DNA from: Niastella sp.
GTDB lineage: Bacteria; Bacteroidota; Bacteroidia; Chitinophagales; Chitinophagaceae
Reading direction: 5' to 3'
NCBI GenBank assembly: GCA_016710595.1
Contig: JADJVM010000003.1
Coordinates: 186,001-250,000 of the forward strand
Length of the DNA stretch: 64,000 bases
Of the stretch, positions 1-8,084 are shown one piece after another. The first letter of the stretch is position 1; every line of letters begins with the position of its first letter. The notes under the pieces are model-generated. The model had not been told where the DNA came from. It searched no databases and saw nothing but the letters and a program-made list of their open reading frames with translations. The translations under genes and the position numbers were made by a program.

Positions 1-491
1 TAATCATTCAGCTCTTTGTTTAATTGCATATACCGCATTTCATGCGTGGTCGAATCTTTAGCCGTTTTTGAACTCATATAGGCAACCCTTTCATCGGAAA
101 GCTGCCTGCCAACGCCATCAACAAAATGACGATACTGCTGAAAAAGTTCATCTTCTTTTGAACCGGTAATTTTTATTTTATCCAAATTGGCGGTATCAGC
201 AACAATGTTTATTTTTTGCTCTTTATCAATTAGGAAATCAAAAGAATTTCTTTTGCCAGGAAATACAAAGGCATAGATGCCCCCGGGTAATGCTTCTTTG
301 CCATCAAAATGAGCAACTCCCCGTTCGTCTATTGCTACAGAGTCCTGTACATTTAAGTTTTTGCCAAAGTGATAAGTAAGGTATGCAATCCCGGCTGAAG
401 GGTAGGGAGTCTGCACATTAATTTGATAACCCTGTGCAAAACCGTTAATCGCTAAAAATGAAACTGCGGTAAGTGTAAATATTTTTATCAT
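1..491 (-). CDS. DUF4369-type secreted protein, partial (C-terminus off window)
   Basis: The reading frame is open from an ATG at 491 down to the window edge, about 163 residues. It begins with a signal peptide (MIKIFTLTAVSFLAINGFAQ, cleaved after the Ala-Gln). The next ~90 residues, with FDGKEALPGGIYAFVFPGK and a strand-rich stretch, resemble the DUF4369 domain found at the N-terminus of Bacteroidota thioredoxin-like (TlpA/AhpC) envelope proteins. The thioredoxin part would lie beyond the window and cannot be seen, so a role in periplasmic thiol redox is inference. It is divergent from rlmD. Confidence 0.7.
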   Translation of the reverse strand, partial: MIKIFTLTAVSFLAINGFAQGYQINVQTPYPSAGIAYLTYHFGKNLNVQDSVAIDERGVAHFDGKEALPGGIYAFVFPGKRNSFDFLIDKEQKINIVADTANLDKIKITGSKEDELFQQYRHFVDGVGRQLSDERVAYMSSKTAKDSTTHEMRYMQLNKELND

Positions 492-513
492 AATAGTAAA
501 AGAAAAAAGTGAA

Positions 514-521
514 CAAATGTA
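514..521 (-). promoter_or_regulatory. -7 promoter element TACATTTG for the DUF4369 gene
   Basis: On the minus strand this is a perfect match to the Bacteroidota -7 consensus TAnnTTTG, 22 nt before the ATG at 491. No clear -33 TTTG was found at the usual spacing. Confidence 0.45.
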
Positions 522-612
522 TTTAAAACCTCCCGTTTTATACTTGATTTAATAAGATAGGCCTTTAAATTATTACATATTGTTAACAATAAACAGGGAT
601 ATACAACTGTTT

Positions 613-643
613 TTGACATAGTTGCCGGTGTTTCCTAATTTTG
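613..643 (+). promoter_or_regulatory. Promoter for rlmD (TTG-N20-TAATTTTG)
   Basis: A -33 TTG at 613-615 is followed after 20 nt by a perfect TAnnTTTG at 636-643, the spacing known for Bacteroidota sigma factor sites. The element ends only 4 nt before the GTG start, so the transcript should be leaderless or nearly so. Confidence 0.55.
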
Positions 644-647
644 GCCG

Positions 648-2087
648 GTGGGTAAACGAAGAAATCAAAAGGAAATTATACAAAATGTGGAAGTTGCTGG
701 CTATGCGGCTGAAGGTAAAGCATTGGCCAGGATAGAAGGTAAGGTGATCTTTATTGAAAATGCTGTACCGGGAGATGTAGTTGATATCATAATTACCAGG
801 AATAAAAAAGACTGGGCCGAAGGCCGGGTCCTTTCATTAATTACCCCCTCTCCACAAAGAGTAATACCATTTTGTAAACATTTTGGCATTTGCGGAGGTT
901 GCAAATGGCAAATGCTGCCTTACGAAAAACAACTGGAATATAAACAGCAGGAAGCTGAACAAAACTTTCGCCGAATAGGTAAGCTGGATGGTTTTAAGAT
1001 GATGCCCATCGTAGGTGCTACACAAACCCGGCAGTATAGAAATAAATTAGAATTTACAGCCAGTAATAAAGAATTTTTACCCATCCCCATTCAAAAAAAG
1101 GATAGCTCCATTACTGGCCATCAAGAAAACCCTGCTTTTATTCCCGCCCATGCCATCGGGTTTCATGTTCCCCGAATTTTTGATAAAGTAGTGGATATTA
1201 CGGAATGTCACCTGATGGACGATATTAATAACAGCATCCGCAATACGGTAAGAGATTATGCAAAAGCAAAAAATATTCTTTTTTATGATGCCAGGCAACA
1301 TACTGGCTGGTTACGCAATATCATAATCCGTTATTGTACTACCGGAGAGTTGATGCTGAATGTTGTAATCAATTATGAAGACGCTGAAGAAATTAAATTG
1401 TTGTTAGATCATTTGTTGCAACAGGTAAAGGGCATTACTACATTATTATATACTGTAAATACAAAATGGAATGATAGTTTGTACGACCAGGATCCCATTG
1501 TTTATTTTGGACCTGGTTATGTAAAGGAAAAATTAGAAGACCTGGAATTTATCATTAGCCCAAAATCATTTTTTCAAACCAATACCCGTCAGGCTGAAAC
1601 CCTGTATAAAATTACCCGTGATTTTGCAGGGCTTACAGGAAACGAAGTGGTGTATGACCTGTACTGTGGTACCGGGAGCATCGGTCTTTTTGTAAACAAA
1701 GCGGCAAAAAAAGTAATTGGTGTAGAGCTTATTGAAGAAGCCATTGCCGATGCAAAGAAAAATGCAGCCCTCAATAAAATTGAACATGCTGAGTTTTTTT
1801 CGGGGGATGTAATTAAAATTTGTGATACCTCCTTTTTTGAAATGCATGGGAAGCCGGATGTCATCATCACAGATCCTCCCCGTGCCGGTATGCATGAAAA
1901 ATTAGTGCTTAAACTTTTAGAAATAGCCGCACCCCGCATCGTATATGTGAGTTGCAATACTGCTACACAGGCCAGGGATATTGCCCTGCTCAATGAAAAA
2001 TATATATTACAAAAAATTCAGCCGGTAGATATGTTCCCGCACACACATCATATAGAATCGGTAGCATTATTAACATTGCGGCAGTAA
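648..2087 (+). CDS. rlmD: 23S rRNA (uracil-5-)-methyltransferase, RlmD/RumA family
   Basis: This 479-residue protein methylates a uridine C5 in 23S rRNA (or tRNA) using S-adenosylmethionine. It has an N-terminal TRAM domain (about 8-65), then a 4Fe-4S cysteine set C76, C82 and C85 with a further Cys in the TECHLMD motif. The SAM-binding motif is VYDLYCGTGSIGLF, followed by TDPPRAG and the catalytic cysteine C436 in YVSCNTATQARD. The length fits the family. The start is GTG at 648 because the first internal ATG would remove the TRAM domain and most of the iron-sulfur motif. Whether it acts like RlmD, RlmCD or TrmA cannot be told from sequence alone. Confidence 0.92.
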   Translation: MGKRRNQKEIIQNVEVAGYAAEGKALARIEGKVIFIENAVPGDVVDIIITRNKKDWAEGRVLSLITPSPQRVIPFCKHFGICGGCKWQMLPYEKQLEYKQQEAEQNFRRIGKLDGFKMMPIVGATQTRQYRNKLEFTASNKEFLPIPIQKKDSSITGHQENPAFIPAHAIGFHVPRIFDKVVDITECHLMDDINNSIRNTVRDYAKAKNILFYDARQHTGWLRNIIIRYCTTGELMLNVVINYEDAEEIKLLLDHLLQQVKGITTLLYTVNTKWNDSLYDQDPIVYFGPGYVKEKLEDLEFIISPKSFFQTNTRQAETLYKITRDFAGLTGNEVVYDLYCGTGSIGLFVNKAAKKVIGVELIEEAIADAKKNAALNKIEHAEFFSGDVIKICDTSFFEMHGKPDVIITDPPRAGMHEKLVLKLLEIAAPRIVYVSCNTATQARDIALLNEKYILQKIQPVDMFPHTHHIESVALLTLRQ

Positions 2088-2096
2088 TATTAAAAT

Positions 2097-2104
2097 TAAA
2101 TTTG
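2097..2104 (+). promoter_or_regulatory. -7 promoter element TAAATTTG before rhomboid gene
   Basis: Perfect TAnnTTTG, 5 nt from the ATG at 2110, with a TTG at 2076-2078 about 18 nt upstream. It lies only 9 nt after the rlmD stop, so this gene may have its own promoter inside the rlmD-rhomboid run. Confidence 0.45.
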
Positions 2105-2109
2105 CATCT

Positions 2110-2724
2110 ATGTCTTATCTTAATACCGGTAAACGTTTCAACCCCACTACCCCTGTTGTTTTGAACCTGATATTGCTCAATGGAGCAGTGTTTTTAATAC
2201 AAAACCTTTTTGATGGCCCGGAAGCAAAAGTCACAACATTTATGGCGCTTTGGCCCATAGATAGTGGCATGTTTAAGCCCTATCAATTAGTTACACACAT
2301 GTTTACCCATGGTGGCTTGGCACATATTTTATTTAATATGTTTGGACTCTGGATATTTGGTTCTGTTTTAGAAAAATTATGGGGCGGTAAAAAGTTTTTA
2401 GTTTTCTACTTTGCCTGTGGCCTGGCCGCCGCCGTGGCGCAGTTATTTCTTTCCACTAGCCCTGCCATTGGTGCTTCGGGGGCCATCATGGGTTTATTTG
2501 GCGCATTTGCTTATTTGTTTCCAAATACTGAAATGTTTATTTTCCCCATTCCATTTCCCATTAAAGCAAAATGGGCAGTAGCAGGCCTTGCGCTTCTCGA
2601 TCTTTTTGGAGGGGTGAATCCTGCAGGAAGCAATATTGCCCACTTTGCACACCTGGGTGGTGTGGTAGCCGGGTTATTATTGGCGATATATTGGAAAAAA
2701 ACAAATCATCGAAATTATCGGTAA
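2110..2724 (+). CDS. Rhomboid family intramembrane serine protease
   Basis: This 204-residue, six-helix membrane protein should cleave transmembrane substrates within the bilayer. The catalytic dyad is visible: Ser123 in the GASG motif (121-124) and His181 in AHFAHLGG. The oxyanion-hole residues H72 and N76 are in the AHILFNMFG segment of helix 2. It has no extra domains. It lies just after rlmD and just before a second, apparently inactive rhomboid. Confidence 0.93.
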   Translation: MSYLNTGKRFNPTTPVVLNLILLNGAVFLIQNLFDGPEAKVTTFMALWPIDSGMFKPYQLVTHMFTHGGLAHILFNMFGLWIFGSVLEKLWGGKKFLVFYFACGLAAAVAQLFLSTSPAIGASGAIMGLFGAFAYLFPNTEMFIFPIPFPIKAKWAVAGLALLDLFGGVNPAGSNIAHFAHLGGVVAGLLLAIYWKKTNHRNYR

Positions 2725-2787
2725 AGATCCCTGATAATTGAAGGGGCAATTAGTAATTTTACAATCTACATTTTAAATTGAACCGGT

Positions 2788-3735
2788 ATGGGAGAAGCAG
2801 ACAGGTATAGTGAGTTTAAGCAACACACAAAACGTTACCGTTATTTATTGGGTGATGATAGAAATGCATTGGTAAACCTACTCATCATCAATATTATTTT
2901 CTTTTTATTATTATACGCCATCAAGGTGGGTTACCAGGCATTTGAAAAACCGGACAGCAATTATCTTTCGGCTATTTTTGAATACTTTGCTTTGCCAGCC
3001 CATCTTTCTGTATTATCCGAAAGGCCCTGGACGATAATAACCTGGATGTTTTCTGAAGCCACATTCTGGTCTTTTTTTGCCAATATGATTTGGCTTTGGT
3101 GCTTCGGCTCTTTATTGCAATCTATTTCGGGGAATACCAAGATCATTCCTGTTTATTTATATGGCGGTTTTGTTGGTGGTTTGTTTTTTATTGCAGGGTT
3201 TTATCTTTTTATACATACCGGCGCCAATAACAGTAATATATTTATTAATGGCGCTAACGCTTCAGTAATGGCGGTAGCAACGGCGGTAGTTATGCTTACC
3301 CCTACGTATCGCATTTTACCCGAAATACGGGGCGGGGTACCCATTTGGATTTTATTGGCAATTTATATTTTTATAGATGTTATTAAAATGTATCATGCTG
3401 CGCTTCCCTGGCAGCTTAGCCACCTGGGCGGCGCACTTGCAGGGGTTATATTTGTAATCTTGCTCCATAAAGGATGGGATGGCAGTTTGTGGATGAACCG
3501 TTTTTATCATACCCTTATGAATCTCTTTAACCCTTCGGGAAGGGGTAATAACAAAACATCAAGAGAATCTCTTTTTTATGAAAAAGGTAACCGCAGCCCT
3601 TATCAAAAATCTCCCAATATTACGCAACAAAGAGTTGATGAAATATTAGATAAAATAAATACAAAGGGTTATCATTTTTTAACGGACGAGGAAAAGAAAA
3701 TTTTAAAAAAAGCATCAGAGGATAACAGCCTTTAA
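2788..3735 (+). CDS. Rhomboid-like membrane protein, catalytic Ser replaced by Asn
   Basis: This 315-residue rhomboid-fold protein has six membrane segments over about residues 28-230 and a soluble tail. The conserved His212 is kept in LSHLGGALAG. At the serine motif the sequence is G155-A156-N157-A158-S159, so the GxSx serine is Asn (AAC at 3256-3258). S159 sits two residues on and is not in the usual register. The tail (about 265-315) contains ITQQRVDEILDKI and FLTDEEKKILKKA, a short helical module common at the end of Bacteroidota rhomboids. It probably works as a non-proteolytic membrane chaperone or binding protein, as iRhoms do, or with the adjacent active rhomboid; that role is inference. 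Confidence 0.85.
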   Translation: MGEADRYSEFKQHTKRYRYLLGDDRNALVNLLIINIIFFLLLYAIKVGYQAFEKPDSNYLSAIFEYFALPAHLSVLSERPWTIITWMFSEATFWSFFANMIWLWCFGSLLQSISGNTKIIPVYLYGGFVGGLFFIAGFYLFIHTGANNSNIFINGANASVMAVATAVVMLTPTYRILPEIRGGVPIWILLAIYIFIDVIKMYHAALPWQLSHLGGALAGVIFVILLHKGWDGSLWMNRFYHTLMNLFNPSGRGNNKTSRESLFYEKGNRSPYQKSPNITQQRVDEILDKINTKGYHFLTDEEKKILKKASEDNSL

Positions 3736-3757
3736 TCTACAATCTTTATAAAAGCAT

Positions 3758-3779
3758 AACCCCATCAAATGATGGGGTT
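3758..3779 (+). terminator. Hairpin terminator between convergent genes
   Basis: Inverted repeat AACCCCATCA / TGATGGGGTT lies just after the second rhomboid and before the convergent small gene at 3809-4018. There is no long T-run, so it may be a bidirectional or Rho-assisted end. Confidence 0.6.
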
Positions 3780-3808
3780 ATTGATATCCACGTTTTGCTC
3801 TTCGCTAT

Positions 3809-4018
3809 TTAGTTGGCAGATGCAGTAGCATCCGCCTCTTTCTTATTGAAAATATTTTTCACTTCATTGGGCACATAATCTTCATATATCTTTTTGCCCT
3901 TGGTTTTTAATTTGTCTTTCAATTCTGTTTTTTCGTCGGCATTCAATTTTGAATATTTATATAATCCGTATGCAGCAATGCCGGCAAGCAAAATGCCTAA
4001 ACCGCTTTTCTTTTTCAT
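3809..4018 (-). CDS. Small single-span membrane protein (YtxH-like)
   Basis: This 69-residue protein has a basic start (MKKKSG), one hydrophobic helix (about 7-22) and a charged, lysine-rich helical tail ending in KKEADATASAN. The shape is that of YtxH-like or CsbD-like small stress or envelope proteins of Bacteroidota, but no catalytic motif is present and the function is unknown. It sits 37 nt after the gene at 4056-4580 on the same strand and may be co-transcribed with it. Confidence 0.65.
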   Translation of the reverse strand: MKKKSGLGILLAGIAAYGLYKYSKLNADEKTELKDKLKTKGKKIYEDYVPNEVKNIFNKKEADATASAN

Positions 4019-4055
4019 AATTTAAATTTTTTTCTGGTTATCTTTTTATAAAGGC

Positions 4056-4580
4056 TTACTGATGATTGGCACTATCCTTTTTCTTCTTGTCTTTGTTTTT
4101 GCCAATAATATATCCACCGGCAGCACCAATTACACCCCCAATGGCTGCGCCTTTAGCATTTTTACCAATTACTGCACCCGCTACTGCACCACCTACACCA
4201 CCTATAATAGCACCTTTAGCTGCACCACTGATCCCCTTTTTTTGCGGAGCTGGTTCGGCTGTAGTACCTTCCGTAGTACCGCTTGTGGCAGGAGCGGTAG
4301 TAGTAGTTTCTGTTGTAGGGGCTGTAGTTGTTGTTGTTGTAGTAGATTTAGTAGGAGCAGGAACTTCTCTCACAATTACCGTTTTCTTTTCAATGACCAC
4401 CGGGGCAGGAGCTACTGCAGCGGGAGCAGGAGTTACAATGGCAGTATCAGCAGAAGCACTGGTTTGCATGGTGGAAGAGTCTTGCAAAATAATGTCTTTG
4501 CTTGCATCGGCATCGGATGATTTAGATTTACAAGCAATAAATATTGAACTAATCGTTAATAGCAGTAATAACTTTTTCAT
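4056..4580 (-). CDS. Lipoprotein with C-terminal glycine-zipper domain
   Basis: The chosen start is the ATG at 4580, which gives a lipoprotein signal peptide (MKKLLLLLTISSIFIAC, lipobox FIAC). The longer frame from 4625 would put 15 charged residues before it. The middle (about 20-120) is low-complexity, rich in Thr, Ala and Pro. The C-terminal ~60 residues are glycine-zipper repeats (GGVGGAVAGAVIG, GGVIGAAGGYIIG) ending in a lysine-rich tail. Glycine-zipper lipoproteins insert in or stabilise the outer membrane; no enzymatic role is visible. The antisense open frames here are shadows. Confidence 0.78.
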   Translation of the reverse strand: MKKLLLLLTISSIFIACKSKSSDADASKDIILQDSSTMQTSASADTAIVTPAPAAVAPAPVVIEKKTVIVREVPAPTKSTTTTTTTAPTTETTTTAPATSGTTEGTTAEPAPQKKGISGAAKGAIIGGVGGAVAGAVIGKNAKGAAIGGVIGAAGGYIIGKNKDKKKKDSANHQ

Positions 4581-4759
4581 TTTTTTGGTTTTATTTTTCT
4601 TTAATATCTGTAAAAATTGTGCCACAATTTTAATTATTTTAATTTATGTCCCTACTTTCATGAATTAACTTATATATATATTCTGTAAATCAATTATGCT
4701 AAAAATCATTTATAAATAACATTCTAATACAATCCCAATTTGAAGCTTTGATTTTTGGT

Positions 4760-4767
4760 TAACTTTG
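4760..4767 (+). promoter_or_regulatory. -7 promoter element TAACTTTG
   Basis: Perfect TAnnTTTG, 22 nt before the ATG of the beta-helix gene. A TTTG at 4739-4742 lies 17 nt upstream, slightly shorter than the usual 19-21. Confidence 0.5.
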
Positions 4768-4789
4768 CCCTTAAAACTTTTTTAGGGGT

Positions 4790-6571
4790 ATGAAAAAATT
4801 TTACATTTCTTTAGCATTTATTTTAATGTGTTTTTGCTCTTTTGCAAACTATACCACTCCTGGAACCGGAGTTATATGGAACCTGAATGACCTTGTTGCC
4901 AACTCTTCGGGTGATGTAAGTTTTGATGGCAGTTCCTATTATATTAATGATACCATTACGATAAGCAATACCGATGCAATACAAATAAACACAGATGAAA
5001 CCGTAAAATTTGCAGGCGCTACATATATCTATGTCTTAGGTACACTACTTATAAATCCACCCAACCAGGTATTATTTACAGCCCAAAACATCAATAACCG
5101 CTATATGGGGATTTGGATTGATAATAACAGCAGTTCTTCTATCAAAAAGCTTACCCTGGAATATGCCAATTCGCTTCGCCTTAGCGACTGCAGTATTGTT
5201 ATTGATAGTTGTACGTTTCAATACAATTCAGCTTTATCTACATTTGGAAATTCAGCCATATCCTTATTTCGATCAAACCCCGTAATTAGTAATTGTAAAT
5301 TTTTAAATAATATGCGTGCAGCCATACAAGGAGGCGCCAATATTAGCAATGCCCCTAAAATTATTAAAAATGTTTTTATGGGTAACAATACGCTCAATGG
5401 AAATGTTCCTCAAATAAACCTTGGGGCTACCAGTGCAGGAACTGACACGGTAAAAATTATAGATAATCAAATTTTGCAGGCCTCCACCAAATCGGGTGGT
5501 ATTGGTTTTCTACCCATTGGTAATGTATATGCGATCATTAGTGGTAATACGATTATTAACAACCGTTATGGAATTACTTTTAATGGCGGCAGTAATATTA
5601 ATAGCATAATAAGCTACAATATAATTTCAAACAATAACACAGACAATAATCCTGCAACAGGGGGAAGCGGAATTGCATTTAGTGGTGGTGCTGTAGGCAG
5701 CCCCCAAAACACAATTGTAACAGGCAACGAAATTACAGGGAACCTGTGGGGCATTACCATGCAAGGCCATTCGCAACCCAATATTGGGAACCTGGCAAAC
5801 AGTGATACTACTGATGATGGTAAGAACCGTATTTATAATAATACCAATGTAAGCACCCCTAATATTGCATTATATAACAATAGCCCCGAACCCATTTCTG
5901 CACAGGGAAATTATTGGGGTACCAATGATCCGGTTGAAATAGAAAATGTAATTTTTCATCAGCCCGATAACGCTGCCCTGGGATTGGTAAATTTTAGTAA
6001 TTTCATTCTTCCTGTTTCTATCAGCCGTTTTACGGCACAATGGCAACAAGAAAATATCAGGCTGAACTGGCAAACAGAAAACGAAGTAAACAGCGATTAC
6101 TTTGATATTGAACGAAGCACCAATGGCCAAAATTTTACAGCGATTGCCAGGCTCGGCGCATCCGGCCATGCCGCAAATACTACTTCTTATTCTTATCTCG
6201 ATAAAAACCTGCCCGGTAATATTTCAACATTTTATTACCGGTTAAAGCAAGTGGATAATGATGGCCTTTATAAACGAACTGTTGTAGTGGCATTAAATAA
6301 AAAGGATATTACAAAACTAAAAATAGAAAGTTATTATCCCGGTATTGTATCATCTGCATTTCATTTAAATTTACTGAGCGATATAACCCGGGATGTGGTA
6401 ATAAAAATTATAAATACGAATGGAAAATTACTAAGTAGCCAAACAGCATCCGTTTTAGCAGGAGCTAACCAGTTGCAGGTTTCTTTTAAAAACATACAAG
6501 TTGCCGGCATTTATTTTATACAGGTACAAGCGGGAGATTTTATTCAAACGATCAGGGTTGTAAAACTTTAA
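4790..6571 (+). CDS. T9SS-secreted right-handed beta-helix protein
   Basis: This 593-residue protein starts with a signal peptide (MKKFYISLAFILMCFCSFA). Residues about 45-400 are Asn/Ile-rich parallel beta-helix repeats of the pectate-lyase/PbH1 type (SGNTIINNRYGITF, TGNEITGNLWGITM). Next comes an FN3-like module (about 415-500; LNWQTENEVNSDYFDIERS). The last ~80 residues are a type A T9SS sorting domain (GKLLSSQ, VAGIYFIQVQAGD, final KL). It is therefore exported by the type IX system and released or surface-anchored. Beta-helix proteins often bind or cut polysaccharide, but no catalytic set was recognised. The FN3-like module also occurs in the orphan tail at 37079-38581. Confidence 0.88.
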   Translation: MKKFYISLAFILMCFCSFANYTTPGTGVIWNLNDLVANSSGDVSFDGSSYYINDTITISNTDAIQINTDETVKFAGATYIYVLGTLLINPPNQVLFTAQNINNRYMGIWIDNNSSSSIKKLTLEYANSLRLSDCSIVIDSCTFQYNSALSTFGNSAISLFRSNPVISNCKFLNNMRAAIQGGANISNAPKIIKNVFMGNNTLNGNVPQINLGATSAGTDTVKIIDNQILQASTKSGGIGFLPIGNVYAIISGNTIINNRYGITFNGGSNINSIISYNIISNNNTDNNPATGGSGIAFSGGAVGSPQNTIVTGNEITGNLWGITMQGHSQPNIGNLANSDTTDDGKNRIYNNTNVSTPNIALYNNSPEPISAQGNYWGTNDPVEIENVIFHQPDNAALGLVNFSNFILPVSISRFTAQWQQENIRLNWQTENEVNSDYFDIERSTNGQNFTAIARLGASGHAANTTSYSYLDKNLPGNISTFYYRLKQVDNDGLYKRTVVVALNKKDITKLKIESYYPGIVSSAFHLNLLSDITRDVVIKIINTNGKLLSSQTASVLAGANQLQVSFKNIQVAGIYFIQVQAGDFIQTIRVVKL

Positions 6572-6583
6572 TTTGATAAAATA

Positions 6584-6628
6584 AAAAAGAATATCGTTTT
6601 TAAAAACGGTGCCCTTTTTATTCTTTTT
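6584..6628 (+). terminator. Nested A/T-rich hairpin after the beta-helix gene
   Basis: AAAAAGAATA (6584-6593) pairs with TATTCTTTTT (6619-6628), and the loop holds a 14-nt palindrome CGTTTTTAAAAACG (6595-6608). The position, directly after the stop and ending in a T-run, fits an intrinsic terminator, possibly bidirectional. Confidence 0.55.
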
Positions 6629-6644
6629 GCTAAAAGCATAGCCG

Positions 6645-6652
6645 TATATTTG
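6645..6652 (+). promoter_or_regulatory. -7 promoter element TATATTTG
   Basis: Perfect TAnnTTTG, 21 nt before the ATG at 6674. It overlaps the TTG that would begin a longer reading frame, which supports the ATG as the true start. Confidence 0.5.
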
Positions 6653-6673
6653 TTTTTGACTAAAATTGAAATT

Positions 6674-7171
6674 ATGAGATTTTTTATTGCCGGTTTAATT
6701 GTTTCTTCTATCATTATATTTAGTAGCTGCTCAGAAAGCATACCCGAAAAAGATGAAAGTTTGATGAACTCGGTTCAATCAACAAAAACAGATCTGCCAA
6801 CTATTAGCCAACCGGCATTAGCACCCGTTACACAAGCCGCTCCTGCAATAGAAGAAAAAGCCCCGGTAAATTTGGCTGCATTAAATCCCGAACATGGCAA
6901 ACCGGGCCATCGTTGTGATATTGCCGTTGGCGCTCCCCTTAATTCTCCTGCAGCTGTAACTACTACTACCCCTGCCGTAAAAACAATTAATACGCCCAGT
7001 ATAAATTCTCAACCAATACCTGCTCCTGTTAAAACAGCGGCCGGTATGAACCCGCCTCATGGCGAACCGGGCCACCGTTGTGATATTGCAGTTGGCGCCC
7101 CTTTAAACAGCCCGGCGGCAGAAACAGCCCCGGCAGTAAATGTTGAAAAGCCAGACAGCGTAGGTACTTGA
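6674..7171 (+). CDS. Lipoprotein with duplicated HGxPGHRCDI motif
   Basis: This 165-residue protein begins with a lipoprotein signal peptide (MRFFIAGLIVSSIIIFSSC, C19 as lipid anchor). The body is Pro/Ala/Thr-rich linker carrying two near-identical 24-residue units at residues 71-94 and 126-149 (22 of 24 identical). Each has the core NPxHGxPGHRCDIAVGAPLN, with two His and one Cys per unit. Single motifs of this kind end many uncharacterised Bacteroidota proteins. The His/Cys pattern could bind metal or haem, but this is only inference. The start is ATG 6674; a TTG at 6650 would give a poor signal peptide. Confidence 0.8.
   Translation: MRFFIAGLIVSSIIIFSSCSESIPEKDESLMNSVQSTKTDLPTISQPALAPVTQAAPAIEEKAPVNLAALNPEHGKPGHRCDIAVGAPLNSPAAVTTTTPAVKTINTPSINSQPIPAPVKTAAGMNPPHGEPGHRCDIAVGAPLNSPAAETAPAVNVEKPDSVGT
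6884..7120 (+). repeat. Two-copy 72-bp coding repeat
   Basis: Units at 6884-6955 and 7049-7120 encode the 24-residue His/Cys motif of the lipoprotein. The proteins match at 22 of 24 residues while third codon positions differ, so the duplication is not recent or is under selection at protein level. Confidence 0.85.
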
Positions 7172-7193
7172 TTTTTGAAATATATTAATTTGC

Positions 7194-8033
7194 ATGGCGC
7201 ATATTGGAATTTTAGTAAACCCCCTTTCCGGTACCGGCAATGCAGTTGAGCTGGGTAATTGGCTCGCAACACAATTGGCCTGCAAAGAAATATCCCATTC
7301 TCTTTTTGTAGGCAACTGGCCCCAAATGATGGATACTTTTACAGATATCTGGATAGTGGGGGGCGATGGAACTGTAAATTATTTTTTAAACCATTATACA
7401 TATTCAAAAACAGCGCTCTCAATTTTTAAAGGGGGTACCGGAAACGATTTTCATTGGAAACTCTACGGTGATATCAGCCGGGAAGAACAATTTGAAAAAA
7501 TATTATCTGCCACAGCCAGGCCAATAGATGCCGCCTGCTGCAACAACCAAATTTATATTAATAGTTCAGGAATTGGTTTTGATGGGGAAGTGCTGCGATC
7601 TATGAAAGCCATCAGGAAACTGGGGGGCCACATTGGATATTTATGGGTGGTATTAAAAAAAATATTTAGCTACCGGGAACCCGAATTTTCTATTACTGTA
7701 AATGGAAAACAATGGCATGGAAAATATTTATTGGTCTCTGCCAATAATAGCAGCCGTACCGGTGGTGGTTTTTTAGTAACACCAAAAGCATTATTGGATG
7801 ATGCCAAACTGGATTTACTTTTATGCAAACCCCTGGGGTTATTTAAACGCTTGCTTTATTTACCAAAAATTGAAACCGGGAAGCACCTGGCATTATCCTG
7901 TATATCGTATTTCCAGGCAACAGATATAAAAGTATCTTGTGAATTTCCTTTATATGCACAACTGGATGGTGAATTGATAAAAGAAAAAACTTTTCATTAC
8001 ACGGTATTACCGGCTTACCTGATGATAAAATAG
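7194..8033 (+). CDS. Diacylglycerol kinase family lipid kinase (DagK/YegS type)
   Basis: This 279-residue protein shows the full lipid-kinase catalytic fold. There is a nucleotide loop NPLSGTGNA (9-17), the signature GGDGTVN (56-62), GGTGNDF (80-86) and GFDGEV, with the usual two-domain length. It should phosphorylate diacylglycerol or a related lipid at the inner face of the membrane; the exact substrate (diacylglycerol, sphingoid base or undecaprenol) cannot be read from sequence. Bacteroidota make sphingolipids, so a sphingosine-kinase-like role is possible. A near-match -7 element, TTAATTTG (7185-7192), ends 1 nt before the ATG. Confidence 0.9.
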   Translation: MAHIGILVNPLSGTGNAVELGNWLATQLACKEISHSLFVGNWPQMMDTFTDIWIVGGDGTVNYFLNHYTYSKTALSIFKGGTGNDFHWKLYGDISREEQFEKILSATARPIDAACCNNQIYINSSGIGFDGEVLRSMKAIRKLGGHIGYLWVVLKKIFSYREPEFSITVNGKQWHGKYLLVSANNSSRTGGGFLVTPKALLDDAKLDLLLCKPLGLFKRLLYLPKIETGKHLALSCISYFQATDIKVSCEFPLYAQLDGELIKEKTFHYTVLPAYLMIK

Positions 8034-8084
8034 TAAACAGTTTTTGAGATAAGAATAACTAATATTTAAACGTATATTTAGTTT

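Noticed and set aside
4062..4668. Two plus-strand frames rich in Thr, Ser, Pro and Ala
   Set aside because: They are antisense to the low-complexity and glycine-zipper lipoprotein gene, which has a clear lipobox and domain.
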